From the NCBI GenBank assembly GCA_039028895.1, contig JBCCHF010000003.1:124001-188000 (forward strand): a DNA stretch of 64,000 bases, written 5' to 3'. Both the position numbers and the translations under genes were made by a program. The DNA comes from JAHDCJ01 sp039028895. GTDB lineage: Bacteria > Bacteroidota > Bacteroidia > Chitinophagales > Saprospiraceae. Position 1 is the stretch's first letter. Each line of letters starts with the position of its first letter. The notes beneath the pieces were generated by a model, which saw only the letters and a list, made by a program, of their open reading frames with translations, did no database searches and was not told where the DNA came from. This document shows, in pieces, positions 18,580 to 26,771 of the stretch.

Positions 18580-19140
18580 TTAATTTTTTGAAAAATAGAC
18601 TTTCAGTCCGAGTTCAATAGCAATTATCATGGAGGTGCCTTCTGCCCCTAAATATTCATGCCCATAAGTGAGTTTTGAATACCACCCCGTTGATTTCCGA
18701 AAGGCCATTCCGAATTCATAGTTTATCGTCGGGACAAAGTAATGTCGTAATTCGCGGTTTTGCGATAGGTCTCCGGAGCCAAGGTCAACATTTACACTCT
18801 TGATATAAGACTGCAGTTTATAGCCACTCCCAATAGAGAAAGCAGAATAAAAAGTTTTACCAGGCTTTTGGGTTTTATATCCGAATTCTACATTTAACAA
18901 AAAGTTATTATTGATTTCCGGATTGACGAAATATGCCAACTGGGGACTGAGAAATAATCCTTTATACCCACCTTCGGAGTTGAAACTTTTTAAAGTAAAA
19001 TCGCTGCCAATTTTGATACCCGGCTGGATTCCCATATGTGCTAGGTATCCAAGAGAAACGTTGTTATTAAATAATTGGCTTTGCGAGAAAAGACCAGAAG
19101 AAAGTAAAAGGCTGAAGCTAAATAAAAATAGTTTTTTCAT
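18580..19140 (-). CDS. Hypothetical outer-membrane beta-barrel-like protein
   Basis: 186 residues from the ATG at 19140, which opens a clean signal peptide (MKKLFLFSFSLLLSSGLFSQ). A longer frame reaching back to 19191 adds a basic, unlikely leader. The mature part alternates aromatic and polar residues, with repeated strand-like segments (for example 'NVEFGYKTQKPGKTFYSAFS') and ends 'ELGLKVYFSKN', the terminal-aromatic pattern of small barrels. Not recognised by family. It is 12 bp upstream of the amine oxidase gene, so the two may be co-transcribed. Confidence 0.7.
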   Translation of the reverse strand: MKKLFLFSFSLLLSSGLFSQSQLFNNNVSLGYLAHMGIQPGIKIGSDFTLKSFNSEGGYKGLFLSPQLAYFVNPEINNNFLLNVEFGYKTQKPGKTFYSAFSIGSGYKLQSYIKSVNVDLGSGDLSQNRELRHYFVPTINYEFGMAFRKSTGWYSKLTYGHEYLGAEGTSMIIAIELGLKVYFSKN

Positions 19141-19376
19141 ATTGCGTTTTGGACGTTTTGTGTCTCGTTTACAATAGTAGACCATTCTCAATTTAAATGC
19201 TCGGATTTTCCTTGAGTGTCAAAAACTTACTGTTCAATGTGAGGGATTTCCGCATAAGCGGGAAAACAGACCAATGTGACGCACTTATAGGGTAAACTAT
19301 CCCACTCATACCAGCTTTTAGTTGATTGAATGGAAAAAGTTTAGGGTTGCCGTAAAATTTTGTAATCTTATCATCA

Positions 19377-20399
19377 ATGCAGAAGTCACAATTCAGAAAA
19401 TATGGTCTTTTGTTTCAGATTGGTGTCTGGCTCATCTTCTTCATGGTGTTATGGATGGAGGAATGGGATTATGCTCCTGCCGGGATTGCTGCATTATATA
19501 GTTTTGGTGCCATTTTCATAAGTGCGGCGATGGTATATATCCACTATTTCCTGATTCTCCCATTGTTCAACCAGCGACAATATTTCAAGTATTTTCCGTT
19601 AACCATCATCCTGATTTCTGCTGCCAGTATCGCTTCCTATTATTGGGATCTCCCATTTTTGTATGACCCTGATTGGGAATACCCTTTTCTGGGCAACTTT
19701 ATTTATTATAACTGCCTTCATGCACTTGTGTTGGCCGTTACAAGTATGTACTATTTCGTAGAGGCCTGGTTCCAAAATATTGAAATAGAAAGCAGCCTGA
19801 GAAATGAAAAACTACAGGCTGAGCTCAACTTTTTGAAATCCCAGATCAACCCGCATTTTTTGTTCAATACACTCAATAATATCTACGCTTACGCACAAGG
19901 CGGCAACGAAAAAACGGCTCCAATGCTCGCTCATTTGTCTTCCATTTTGCGTTTTATGGTCTACGACTGCAGTGAAGACAGGGTAGAGTTAGCCAAAGAG
20001 GTGAAGGCTGTAGAGGATTTACTGGAGATTCAGAAAATGAAGAATTCCGAACAGCGTAATATCAGGCTCAAGGTTGAAGGGGTGAAACGGTTTCACCTTA
20101 TAGCACCATTAATCATTGTCAATTTTGTAGAAAACGCTTGTAAACACAGCGATGTCGTTTCCAACCCGGAAGGTTTCATTGATATAAAAATTTCGGTTGA
20201 CCAGAATGATCATTGTAAATTGGTAATCGCAAATTCAGTAAAACAATCTTTGAAAAAGGATAAGTATTCCGGCTTAGGATTAGACAATATCAGGAAGCGC
20301 CTTGACCTGCAGTATGGCGACAAACATATTTTCACAGAGGAAAAATCAGCTTCCATCTATCGGTTAAATTTGAATATTCCTCTTGAGAGAAAGCAATAA
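19377..20399 (+). CDS. LytS/YehU-type sensor histidine kinase
   Basis: 340 residues with four predicted transmembrane helices (about 10-135) and a cytoplasmic His_kinase (PF06580) domain. The phosphoacceptor region reads 'LKSQINPHFLFNTLNNIYAY', the diagnostic sequence of this class. An ATP-binding part carries 'NFVENACKHS' and 'SGLGLDNIRKRL'. It transfers phosphate to the LytTR regulator whose gene starts 2 bp downstream. The transmembrane sensor region has no recognisable ligand domain. Confidence 0.93.
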   Translation: MQKSQFRKYGLLFQIGVWLIFFMVLWMEEWDYAPAGIAALYSFGAIFISAAMVYIHYFLILPLFNQRQYFKYFPLTIILISAASIASYYWDLPFLYDPDWEYPFLGNFIYYNCLHALVLAVTSMYYFVEAWFQNIEIESSLRNEKLQAELNFLKSQINPHFLFNTLNNIYAYAQGGNEKTAPMLAHLSSILRFMVYDCSEDRVELAKEVKAVEDLLEIQKMKNSEQRNIRLKVEGVKRFHLIAPLIIVNFVENACKHSDVVSNPEGFIDIKISVDQNDHCKLVIANSVKQSLKKDKYSGLGLDNIRKRLDLQYGDKHIFTEEKSASIYRLNLNIPLERKQ

Positions 20400-20401
20400 G
20401 T

Positions 20402-21145
20402 ATGAAGTATAAAGTCCTAATCGTTGATGATGAAGAGCCGGCAAGAGACTTGTTGAAAGTATATGCTGGAAAGTTGGAAGAATTGGAGGTGGAGGCTATC
20501 GTAAGCAATGCACTTGATGCCAAAAAGGTAATCGAAACGGGTAGTGTAGACATTTTATTAAGCGATATTCAAATGGATGACCTTACCGGAATTGATCTCG
20601 TGAAAACGCTCAAAAATCCACCCGTTACCATATTTACTACCGCATATTCTGAGTATGCCCTTGAAGGATTTGATCTCGACATTATTGATTACATGGTCAA
20701 ACCGATTTCGTTTCAGCGATTTTGCAAGGCGATTGACAAAGCCACTGAACTCATACGTTTCCGGAAGGAAGATGAAGGCACTATCCCGCAGTCGATGTCT
20801 ACTGTTGAAGGCGCGCAACACAAGACTGATTTTTTCTTTGTGAAAACCAATCGAAAGCTGGTTAAGGTCGCTTACGCAGATATCCTTTTCGTGGAAAGTT
20901 ATGGTGAATACGTGAAGATCTACACCAGCGATGATGTGATACTGGCGCTTCAGACTACTGCCTTTATGGAGCAACACCTGCCATCTTCAGAATTCATCAG
21001 GATACATCGATCACATATTATCAACCTTGGCCATGTATCGGAAATTTCGGGTAATGAGGTGACTATCGACCGACACAGATTAGTGATCAGCAAACGACAG
21101 AAAGATCAATTCATGAAAATGGTGCGGCAAAAAGGGATTATTTAG
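20402..21145 (+). CDS. LytTR-family response regulator
   Basis: 247 residues: a receiver domain (about 1-120) with the acidic pair DDEE, phosphoacceptor D in 'DILLSDIQMDDLTG' and K in 'DYMVKPISFQRF', then a LytTR DNA-binding domain (about 145-245) with 'FVKTNRKLVKVAYADILFVE' and 'FIRIHRSHIINL'. It is the cognate partner of the kinase encoded immediately upstream. Such pairs in Bacteroidota often regulate envelope or motility genes, but the target is unknown; the PrsW-type gene lies next in line. Confidence 0.94.
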   Translation: MKYKVLIVDDEEPARDLLKVYAGKLEELEVEAIVSNALDAKKVIETGSVDILLSDIQMDDLTGIDLVKTLKNPPVTIFTTAYSEYALEGFDLDIIDYMVKPISFQRFCKAIDKATELIRFRKEDEGTIPQSMSTVEGAQHKTDFFFVKTNRKLVKVAYADILFVESYGEYVKIYTSDDVILALQTTAFMEQHLPSSEFIRIHRSHIINLGHVSEISGNEVTIDRHRLVISKRQKDQFMKMVRQKGII

Positions 21146-21173
21146 CTTATTTTGTAAGCAACAATAATCGAAC

Positions 21174-22010
21174 ATGCCTGTACTATACCTTTTATTGGCA
21201 ATTCTTCCCGGACTGGCGATCAGCTGGTGGATCTATCAGCAGGATAAGCACGAAAAAGAACCACATCGGGTGTTACTTATATGTTTCTTTCTTGGGATGG
21301 CTACTTGTTTTCCCGCAATCGTTTTGGAGGAATTTGGTGTCAATATGGGCTTTGATGTCGGGAAAGGTGTTTTAATTACCTTCATCTTTGCCTTTGTGGT
21401 AGTTGCGGGCAGCGAGGAATTGGTCAAATTCCTGGCCTTACGATTTTACCCATATGCTCGAGATTCATTTAACGAACCGCTTGATGGGATTGTGTATTCC
21501 GTAATGATCAGCATGGGGTTTGCTACACTCGAAAACATCTTCTACGTATTCGACTTTGGACTGCAAACCGGCTTATTGCGTATGTTTACTGCGGTTCCTG
21601 CACATGCAGCTTTTGCTGTAGTGATGGGGTATTATGTGGGGCTAGCCAAATTTGATAAAGAAAACCATGTGCAGCTCATGGCCAAGGGCCTTGGAGGGGC
21701 GATCCTCATTCATGGTGCTTATGACTTTTTCTTGTTCCAGCAAATGTTACCGGCGTTGGCCTTATTGGCCTTTGTCTCGCTTTACCTGGCAATTTATTAT
21801 TCAAGAAAGTTGATCAAAGAGCACCAGGATAATTCGCCATTTAACGAAGATTCCCCAAATTACATTCCGCCTGAAGAGGAATCCACACCGGAAGAAACCA
21901 CGTCATCTGAAACATCCGAAGACACCGGATTAGAGCCATTTGTCGATTATGAATCGACTACGGATTACGACGAGAGCATTGATGACATGTTAGGGCTGGA
22001 GGAGGAGTAA
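21174..22010 (+). CDS. PrsW-family intramembrane metalloprotease
   Basis: 278 residues with about seven hydrophobic helices. The three conserved PrsW motifs are visible: 'AGSEELVKFLALR' (EE..K), 'EPLDGIVYSVMISMGFATLE', and the histidines in 'AVPAHAAFAVVMGYY' and 'LIHGAYDF'. In Bacillus PrsW cuts anti-sigma factors within the membrane. The last ~60 residues are a long acidic, threonine/serine-rich tail that is not part of the fold. It follows the kinase/regulator pair after 28 bp and may belong to the same unit. Confidence 0.88.
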   Translation: MPVLYLLLAILPGLAISWWIYQQDKHEKEPHRVLLICFFLGMATCFPAIVLEEFGVNMGFDVGKGVLITFIFAFVVVAGSEELVKFLALRFYPYARDSFNEPLDGIVYSVMISMGFATLENIFYVFDFGLQTGLLRMFTAVPAHAAFAVVMGYYVGLAKFDKENHVQLMAKGLGGAILIHGAYDFFLFQQMLPALALLAFVSLYLAIYYSRKLIKEHQDNSPFNEDSPNYIPPEEESTPEETTSSETSEDTGLEPFVDYESTTDYDESIDDMLGLEEE

Positions 22011-22022
22011 TAGTTCTCCTCC
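22001..22022. terminator. Hairpin between convergent genes
   Basis: GGAGGAG at 22001-22007 pairs with CTCCTCC at 22016-22022 across an 8-base loop, spanning the stop of the PrsW-type gene and the gap to the convergent TonB receptor. There is no clear T run, so it is a weak candidate. Confidence 0.35.
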
Positions 22023-22040
22023 CTCCTAACCGTTCAGCTT

Positions 22041-23987
22041 TTATAAATTCCAGGTAATACCACCCATAAACCACCTCGAAGGCATGCGCGCACCCAAGAT
22101 GTTCTGGTATTGGGTATTAAAAACATTCCGTAATTGGATATTAAGCCCAAAATTTTCCGTAAGGTCAGCACTTCCACTGATATTCCAAACGGAGTAACTA
22201 TGTGTCAACTCGGCTGAAATACCAGGGGCTACCCTTGCATCACGAACTTTAAACAGGCCTGTGGTGGCCAATTCAAAACGATCCCAACCGACAACAAGCC
22301 TATTCGTCACAAGGTGTTTGGCATGACTTGAGATATAGACAGAAATTACATCTTCGTCATTCGTTGTATTCAGGAATGTGTAACCCAGATGCCAGTCAAT
22401 TCTACCACGATTCCCCCAATTATGACTCAAGACCGACTCTACCTCAAAACCTGTGGTGGTGACCCTGGTGATGTTTTTAGCAAAAAAGTAGTCTGCTCCT
22501 TCCTGCAAGCTGCCTATCTCGCTGACGCTGCCAATCTCCGCTTGGTTAGTGGATACAAAGTCGATTAGATTAGTGGATTGACGAGAGAAAACTGTTGTTT
22601 TCAACTGCCAGTTGGGAAGGACCGTATAATCCAGGCCAATTTCCTCAGACCACCCTCTTTCAGCAAGTAGTTCTGGATTTCCAAGGCTTCGGCCAGGGGT
22701 CAGGTTTTGTAAATTGTTGGAAACATAGCGTTCCGTGTAGTCTGCCGCTCTGATGCTTCTGCCCGCTGATGCTCTGATCGTCACCGTTGGGAACACCCAT
22801 GAAAAATTCAACTGCGGAGAAAATTCGAAGTCGTAGTTGCTGTCGTAATCTGCACGCAGACTCAATGAGAGATTGAGACCGTTATTTCTGTAAACACCCA
22901 TCGTATAAATTCCCATATGGATATCATCGTGATCGCCCCTGTCGTTACTTTCGATCCGCCTGTGATCTGCCTGGAGTCCGGCTTTAAGCGTGAATTGATC
23001 ATTGATCACCTGCAAACGGTTGATTGTAGCATTCAGGAGTTGGGTTTTATGGTTGTTAGTGGACGGGAAATCAGGACTAAATACAAATTCATCGGTATTG
23101 AACTTGTAGGCGAGGTTAAAGTCTGTCGAGCTATTTTGTCCGGTTACCCCAATGCTGAGGTGGTTCCACCAATTGGCCACGGTTTCTTCGGACTTGTCAA
23201 ATGTGCTGGTTGTGTAGAAATAACGAGCGCCAAAGTCCCGGTAATCATAAGAAGTCCTCATTTTCAGAGATACGCTGTTATTAAATTGATAGCCGAATGA
23301 TGCGCCTACAGTCTTGATGTCAAAAAAGTTGTTGTAAGCACTCAGCGTGGTGTTACTGTCAATTACCGTTTCCGGGAAAAATTCCCCTTCTGACTGGTTC
23401 ATGGAAAAGCCGCCTCCAAATGTAGCATTGCCTTTCTTTACAGAAAATCCCTGGTAGCCAGTTACGAGCTTGTGTTCGCCATAATTCAGTGCACCGCTCA
23501 GATTTATGCCTTCCTTAGTATTGGAAAATGCTTTTGTGACGATGTTGATCACCCCACCCACAGCGTCAGCACCGTACATGGCAGCCGCTGCTCCGCGCAG
23601 GACTTCAATACGCTCTATTTCTGCTGGGGTTACTGGTAGGTAGTTGTTGAAGTGCCCGGTAAGCGGATCGTTTAATTTTATACCATCAATCAGCACCAAA
23701 ACCTGTGTAAAAGTGGAGCCTCTCATCGTGATATCACCCTGTACGCCAAAACCACCTCTGGCCTGTACTTCTATTCCAGGAATTGTTTTCAATAACTCAT
23801 CTATTGAACTAGCTGGAAGTGCTTCGATCTGTTTAGCATCAAGGACACTGATGTTTCGTCCTGTCTCATTGATTTTCAGCGGAATGCGTACAGCATCCAC
23901 TTCAATAGTGTCGATTGAAAATTGAGCATTGGCTGAAAGTGTGAAAAGTGTAATAGCAAAGATTGCCAGTATGTTCCTTAATCTCAT
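22041..23987 (-). CDS. TonB-dependent outer-membrane receptor (BtuB-like)
   Basis: 648 residues: signal peptide (about 1-21, ending SANAQ), a plug domain (about 45-155) with 'ALPASSIDELLKTIPGIEVQ', 'TMRGSTFTQVLVLIDGIKLN' and 'ERIEVLRGAAAAMYGADAVG', then a 22-strand barrel ending in a strand with terminal 'WFMGGITWNL'. It imports a large ligand using TonB energy. The overall length and plug are closest to the BtuB/cobalamin-type group, but no cobalamin riboswitch or B12 uptake gene is beside it, so ligand assignment is open. It is monocistronic as visible. Confidence 0.92.
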   Translation of the reverse strand: MRLRNILAIFAITLFTLSANAQFSIDTIEVDAVRIPLKINETGRNISVLDAKQIEALPASSIDELLKTIPGIEVQARGGFGVQGDITMRGSTFTQVLVLIDGIKLNDPLTGHFNNYLPVTPAEIERIEVLRGAAAAMYGADAVGGVINIVTKAFSNTKEGINLSGALNYGEHKLVTGYQGFSVKKGNATFGGGFSMNQSEGEFFPETVIDSNTTLSAYNNFFDIKTVGASFGYQFNNSVSLKMRTSYDYRDFGARYFYTTSTFDKSEETVANWWNHLSIGVTGQNSSTDFNLAYKFNTDEFVFSPDFPSTNNHKTQLLNATINRLQVINDQFTLKAGLQADHRRIESNDRGDHDDIHMGIYTMGVYRNNGLNLSLSLRADYDSNYDFEFSPQLNFSWVFPTVTIRASAGRSIRAADYTERYVSNNLQNLTPGRSLGNPELLAERGWSEEIGLDYTVLPNWQLKTTVFSRQSTNLIDFVSTNQAEIGSVSEIGSLQEGADYFFAKNITRVTTTGFEVESVLSHNWGNRGRIDWHLGYTFLNTTNDEDVISVYISSHAKHLVTNRLVVGWDRFELATTGLFKVRDARVAPGISAELTHSYSVWNISGSADLTENFGLNIQLRNVFNTQYQNILGARMPSRWFMGGITWNL

Positions 23988-24102
23988 ATCCCTTGTTTGG
24001 TTGGTTAAAAGGGGGCGAAAGTATGACCAATCCGGGATATTTTAGAGTGATTTTTATGGTTTTTTAATTCTGGAAAAGTTAAATATTTTATTTGGTGTGA
24101 GA

Positions 24103-25776
24103 TTATTGACCGCTTCCGTAGCAGTAGTAAACGCTTTCAGGGTTTTTCTGTTGGATTGAAACATATTCATGCATTTGTTCCAAAATCGGATTTTTGAAAT
24201 TCAGATGACTGTTTTTGTCAAGTTGATGGTTAATAAGGTTTATTCCGGACAGAATTCGTAAATCAAGAGATTTCAGGTTTTCCTTTACAAGATTGTCGTC
24301 CTTAGGGGTGAAGATTGGGTCAGTCAGATCCCTTCGAACTTTTTCCTTCAGTACGTATTTAACAAAATCTTCGTTACTCATTTTGGGGAATTTTCCTCTT
24401 GCAAGCAATTTTACATTGGAGTCTTTTCCATTGATATAATGGTCAGATTTTTTTGGGTCCATGACCATATCAAGCAGACATTCTAATCTTTTTCTTTGGT
24501 TTTTGGTTTTGATCGTTCTCGTTATTCTCTTCAATCGACCTATAATATCTTTTAGGTCCTTGTTTTTTGATAAGATTGTGATTTGTTTAGTGTCCCATTC
24601 ATCACACACTTTTACAGCGATGGTGATTTCACGCTTAACACTTTTCTTTATTCCATGAATATCGAGACTGAAATCATTATCTTTTTTCTTCATTTTGATT
24701 TTTTTCCCGTCGGGTTGTGAGGCTACCCATTCGGGATTCAATAGACGAGGTACGCCCTCGACTTTAAGGGTGATTTTTTCCCCAACCCTTACTTCTTCAG
24801 GTCCTGTTATCTTTGGCGATAGGTATCCTTCTTTGTTTAAAAAACGATGTTGAATGAGTTTGTCCTGAATCTGACCTCCTGCATTACAAATACGTACTTT
24901 GACCCACATCAATTGATGCCCATTTGCGTCTGTACCTCCTGAAAAAGGTTCTGAAAGGACTCTCAAAACATCACCGGTCAAGGCACATTCACAGTTATTG
25001 GTCCCATCTATTGCAAAAGTGGCACCAGCTTTGGGTGAAACGATATCATTTTTCTTTAAACCAGGAGGCCCTTTTTTATCAAGAGGGGGATTGCCGCACT
25101 CTGTATTACAATCTTTCTTGGCCAGCGGCTTTGCAGGTTGATCGCCACAATATTCGTCAAGTATATTCGCATCTTCCGATTGATTGTCGTTATCACCTCT
25201 GCTGGTTAGTTGAACGGTGTGGTTTAGTATAGAGTTATTGGTATAATCGGTGCAAATATTAGGTGTTATGGGTGGTGGTTTGGATTGATTGGCGAACTGT
25301 TTGTCCATTTCACCAAGGGTGCCAAAGCCGATTACACCGTCAACGATTAGTCCCTTTGAAGTTTGATAATTCTTAACAACTTGTTGCGTTTCACTCCCAA
25401 ATATTCCGTCTGCGCCGTATTGGGCGAGTGCATGACCAGCATCGATGAGTGCTTGTTGCAACTTTTGAACATAAGTACCATGGTGGCCATTGGCAACTAA
25501 AGCTTCATTGTCATAAACTTTTTCCAACACTTCGTCTCCTGCAAATCTTTCAGACTTCAAATTATGGTTGCCCTCATTATTAAGCTGGATAGGTGCCGGA
25601 GAACCGGAAGGGGTTTCATTTTTACTTTGTAAAGATAATTCTGGTGAAGGATTGAAGAAAGTGGCATTGCTATCAGGGGAAGGAGAGAAAAATTTTGGTT
25701 CTGTAATTTTTTGGAAAAATGGCTTGCTTTGAACAGCTACCTTGGGCGGACATTGATGATTTACTTTAGTTTTCAT
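24103..25776 (-). CDS. Peptidoglycan-binding protein with injection-system-cargo-like N terminus
   Basis: 557 residues without a signal peptide. The N terminus has three FF pairs (about 20-21, 29-30, 40-41) in 'KPFFQK', 'KFFSPSPDSNATFFNPSP', then a 'PIQL' step. This style is seen in Bacteroidota proteins linked to extracellular contractile injection systems, though the usual DUF4157 segment is missing. Residues ~95-158 are a PG_binding_1 domain ('QYGADGIFGSETQQVVKNY', 'VDGVIGFGTLGEMD'). A cysteine-rich linker (about 175-265), an SH3-like stretch near 265-300 and an Ig-like region (about 315-400) follow; the basic C-terminal third is unrecognised. No injection-system structural genes lie nearby. 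Confidence 0.7.
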   Translation of the reverse strand: MKTKVNHQCPPKVAVQSKPFFQKITEPKFFSPSPDSNATFFNPSPELSLQSKNETPSGSPAPIQLNNEGNHNLKSERFAGDEVLEKVYDNEALVANGHHGTYVQKLQQALIDAGHALAQYGADGIFGSETQQVVKNYQTSKGLIVDGVIGFGTLGEMDKQFANQSKPPPITPNICTDYTNNSILNHTVQLTSRGDNDNQSEDANILDEYCGDQPAKPLAKKDCNTECGNPPLDKKGPPGLKKNDIVSPKAGATFAIDGTNNCECALTGDVLRVLSEPFSGGTDANGHQLMWVKVRICNAGGQIQDKLIQHRFLNKEGYLSPKITGPEEVRVGEKITLKVEGVPRLLNPEWVASQPDGKKIKMKKKDNDFSLDIHGIKKSVKREITIAVKVCDEWDTKQITILSKNKDLKDIIGRLKRITRTIKTKNQRKRLECLLDMVMDPKKSDHYINGKDSNVKLLARGKFPKMSNEDFVKYVLKEKVRRDLTDPIFTPKDDNLVKENLKSLDLRILSGINLINHQLDKNSHLNFKNPILEQMHEYVSIQQKNPESVYYCYGSGQ

Positions 25777-25974
25777 TTCTTGGGGTAAAATTTATATAAA
25801 CTCAAACTCAACCTGATCAAAATGTTGACAGGTCAGGCAGTAAATTTCAATGAAAATCCTCCTTTGGCCCTATGGTCTAATATAATCAAAAAACATCAGA
25901 TGAGGGTTTTGATATTCTATAATTTTTTCAATGTGCTTTGGTTTACATTCTGATTTTGAGCCATATATGATTGA

Positions 25975-26694
25975 CTATATCCCCTCCACATAAAAAAACG
26001 CCTCACCAAAACAATCAGTAAATAACATCCTGTTCCCCTCATCAGAAATTAAGGAGCCATCGGCTGACAGAATTTTGTCTTGCGTTGTTTTCATATCGTT
26101 CACTCCAAATATCGTGACCCAGTATTCGTACTTGCCTTTGGTTGCGTTATCGATTTCCTGGATCGAAGTAATATATTTTTCATCATCGGAAAAGGCGTTA
26201 AACTGGTTGGAAGATTCCCCCTGGACGAAATGCCAACCAAGTAATCCAGCATAAAAGTCCATCGCTATTTGAGCATTGGATACCTGTAACTCCCTACCAA
26301 CGACCAATCCGTTGATCGCAGTTTCAGTTTGACGGAGCTTGTTGCCGTCGTATATCGTAAATCCAGCACCCATTGGGTCGCGGATTAGGGCTATACGGCC
26401 TCCATAAAACTCTGCATCTGCTATTTCAACCTTGGCGCCCAGTTGATTCGCTTTTTCAACAGTCGAAGCGACATCAGCCACCTTGATATAATTCATCCAG
26501 AAATGAGGCATCTTGATTTTCTTGAAAAATTCAGGCGTCTCATAGATGCCAACAATCTCCTCCATTCCTTTATAAGCTACATGGTAGCCAACACTATCGT
26601 GTATATGCCATCCAAAAATGTACTGATAGAATTCGATACTACTTTTGGGATTGTAGCAGGAAAGGTCAGTCCAGATAAATGTGTTGTCTCTCAT
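25975..26694 (-). CDS. VOC-family protein, two glyoxalase-like domains
   Basis: 239 residues with two tandem vicinal-oxygen-chelate modules: about 5-118 ('TDLSCYNPKSSIEFYQYIFG', ending 'RDPMGAGFTIYDG') and about 125-239 ('AMDFYAGLLGWHF', ending 'DCFGEAFFYVEGI'). Such tandem proteins range from hydroxylating enzymes to antibiotic-binding proteins. The metal ligands are not all identifiable, so catalytic activity is not assured. Confidence 0.85.
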   Translation of the reverse strand: MRDNTFIWTDLSCYNPKSSIEFYQYIFGWHIHDSVGYHVAYKGMEEIVGIYETPEFFKKIKMPHFWMNYIKVADVASTVEKANQLGAKVEIADAEFYGGRIALIRDPMGAGFTIYDGNKLRQTETAINGLVVGRELQVSNAQIAMDFYAGLLGWHFVQGESSNQFNAFSDDEKYITSIQEIDNATKGKYEYWVTIFGVNDMKTTQDKILSADGSLISDEGNRMLFTDCFGEAFFYVEGI

Positions 26695-26771
26695 GATTGG
26701 AATATTTTAGTCGTTTAAGTTGCTACAAAGGTGACCGGTATAAGGAATAATTCCTTTGACACAGATCAAAA

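Noticed and set aside
23988..24102. Cobalamin riboswitch ahead of the TonB receptor
   Set aside because: The 115-bp gap is too short for a B12 aptamer and has no matching core, so a B12 role for the receptor is not supported.
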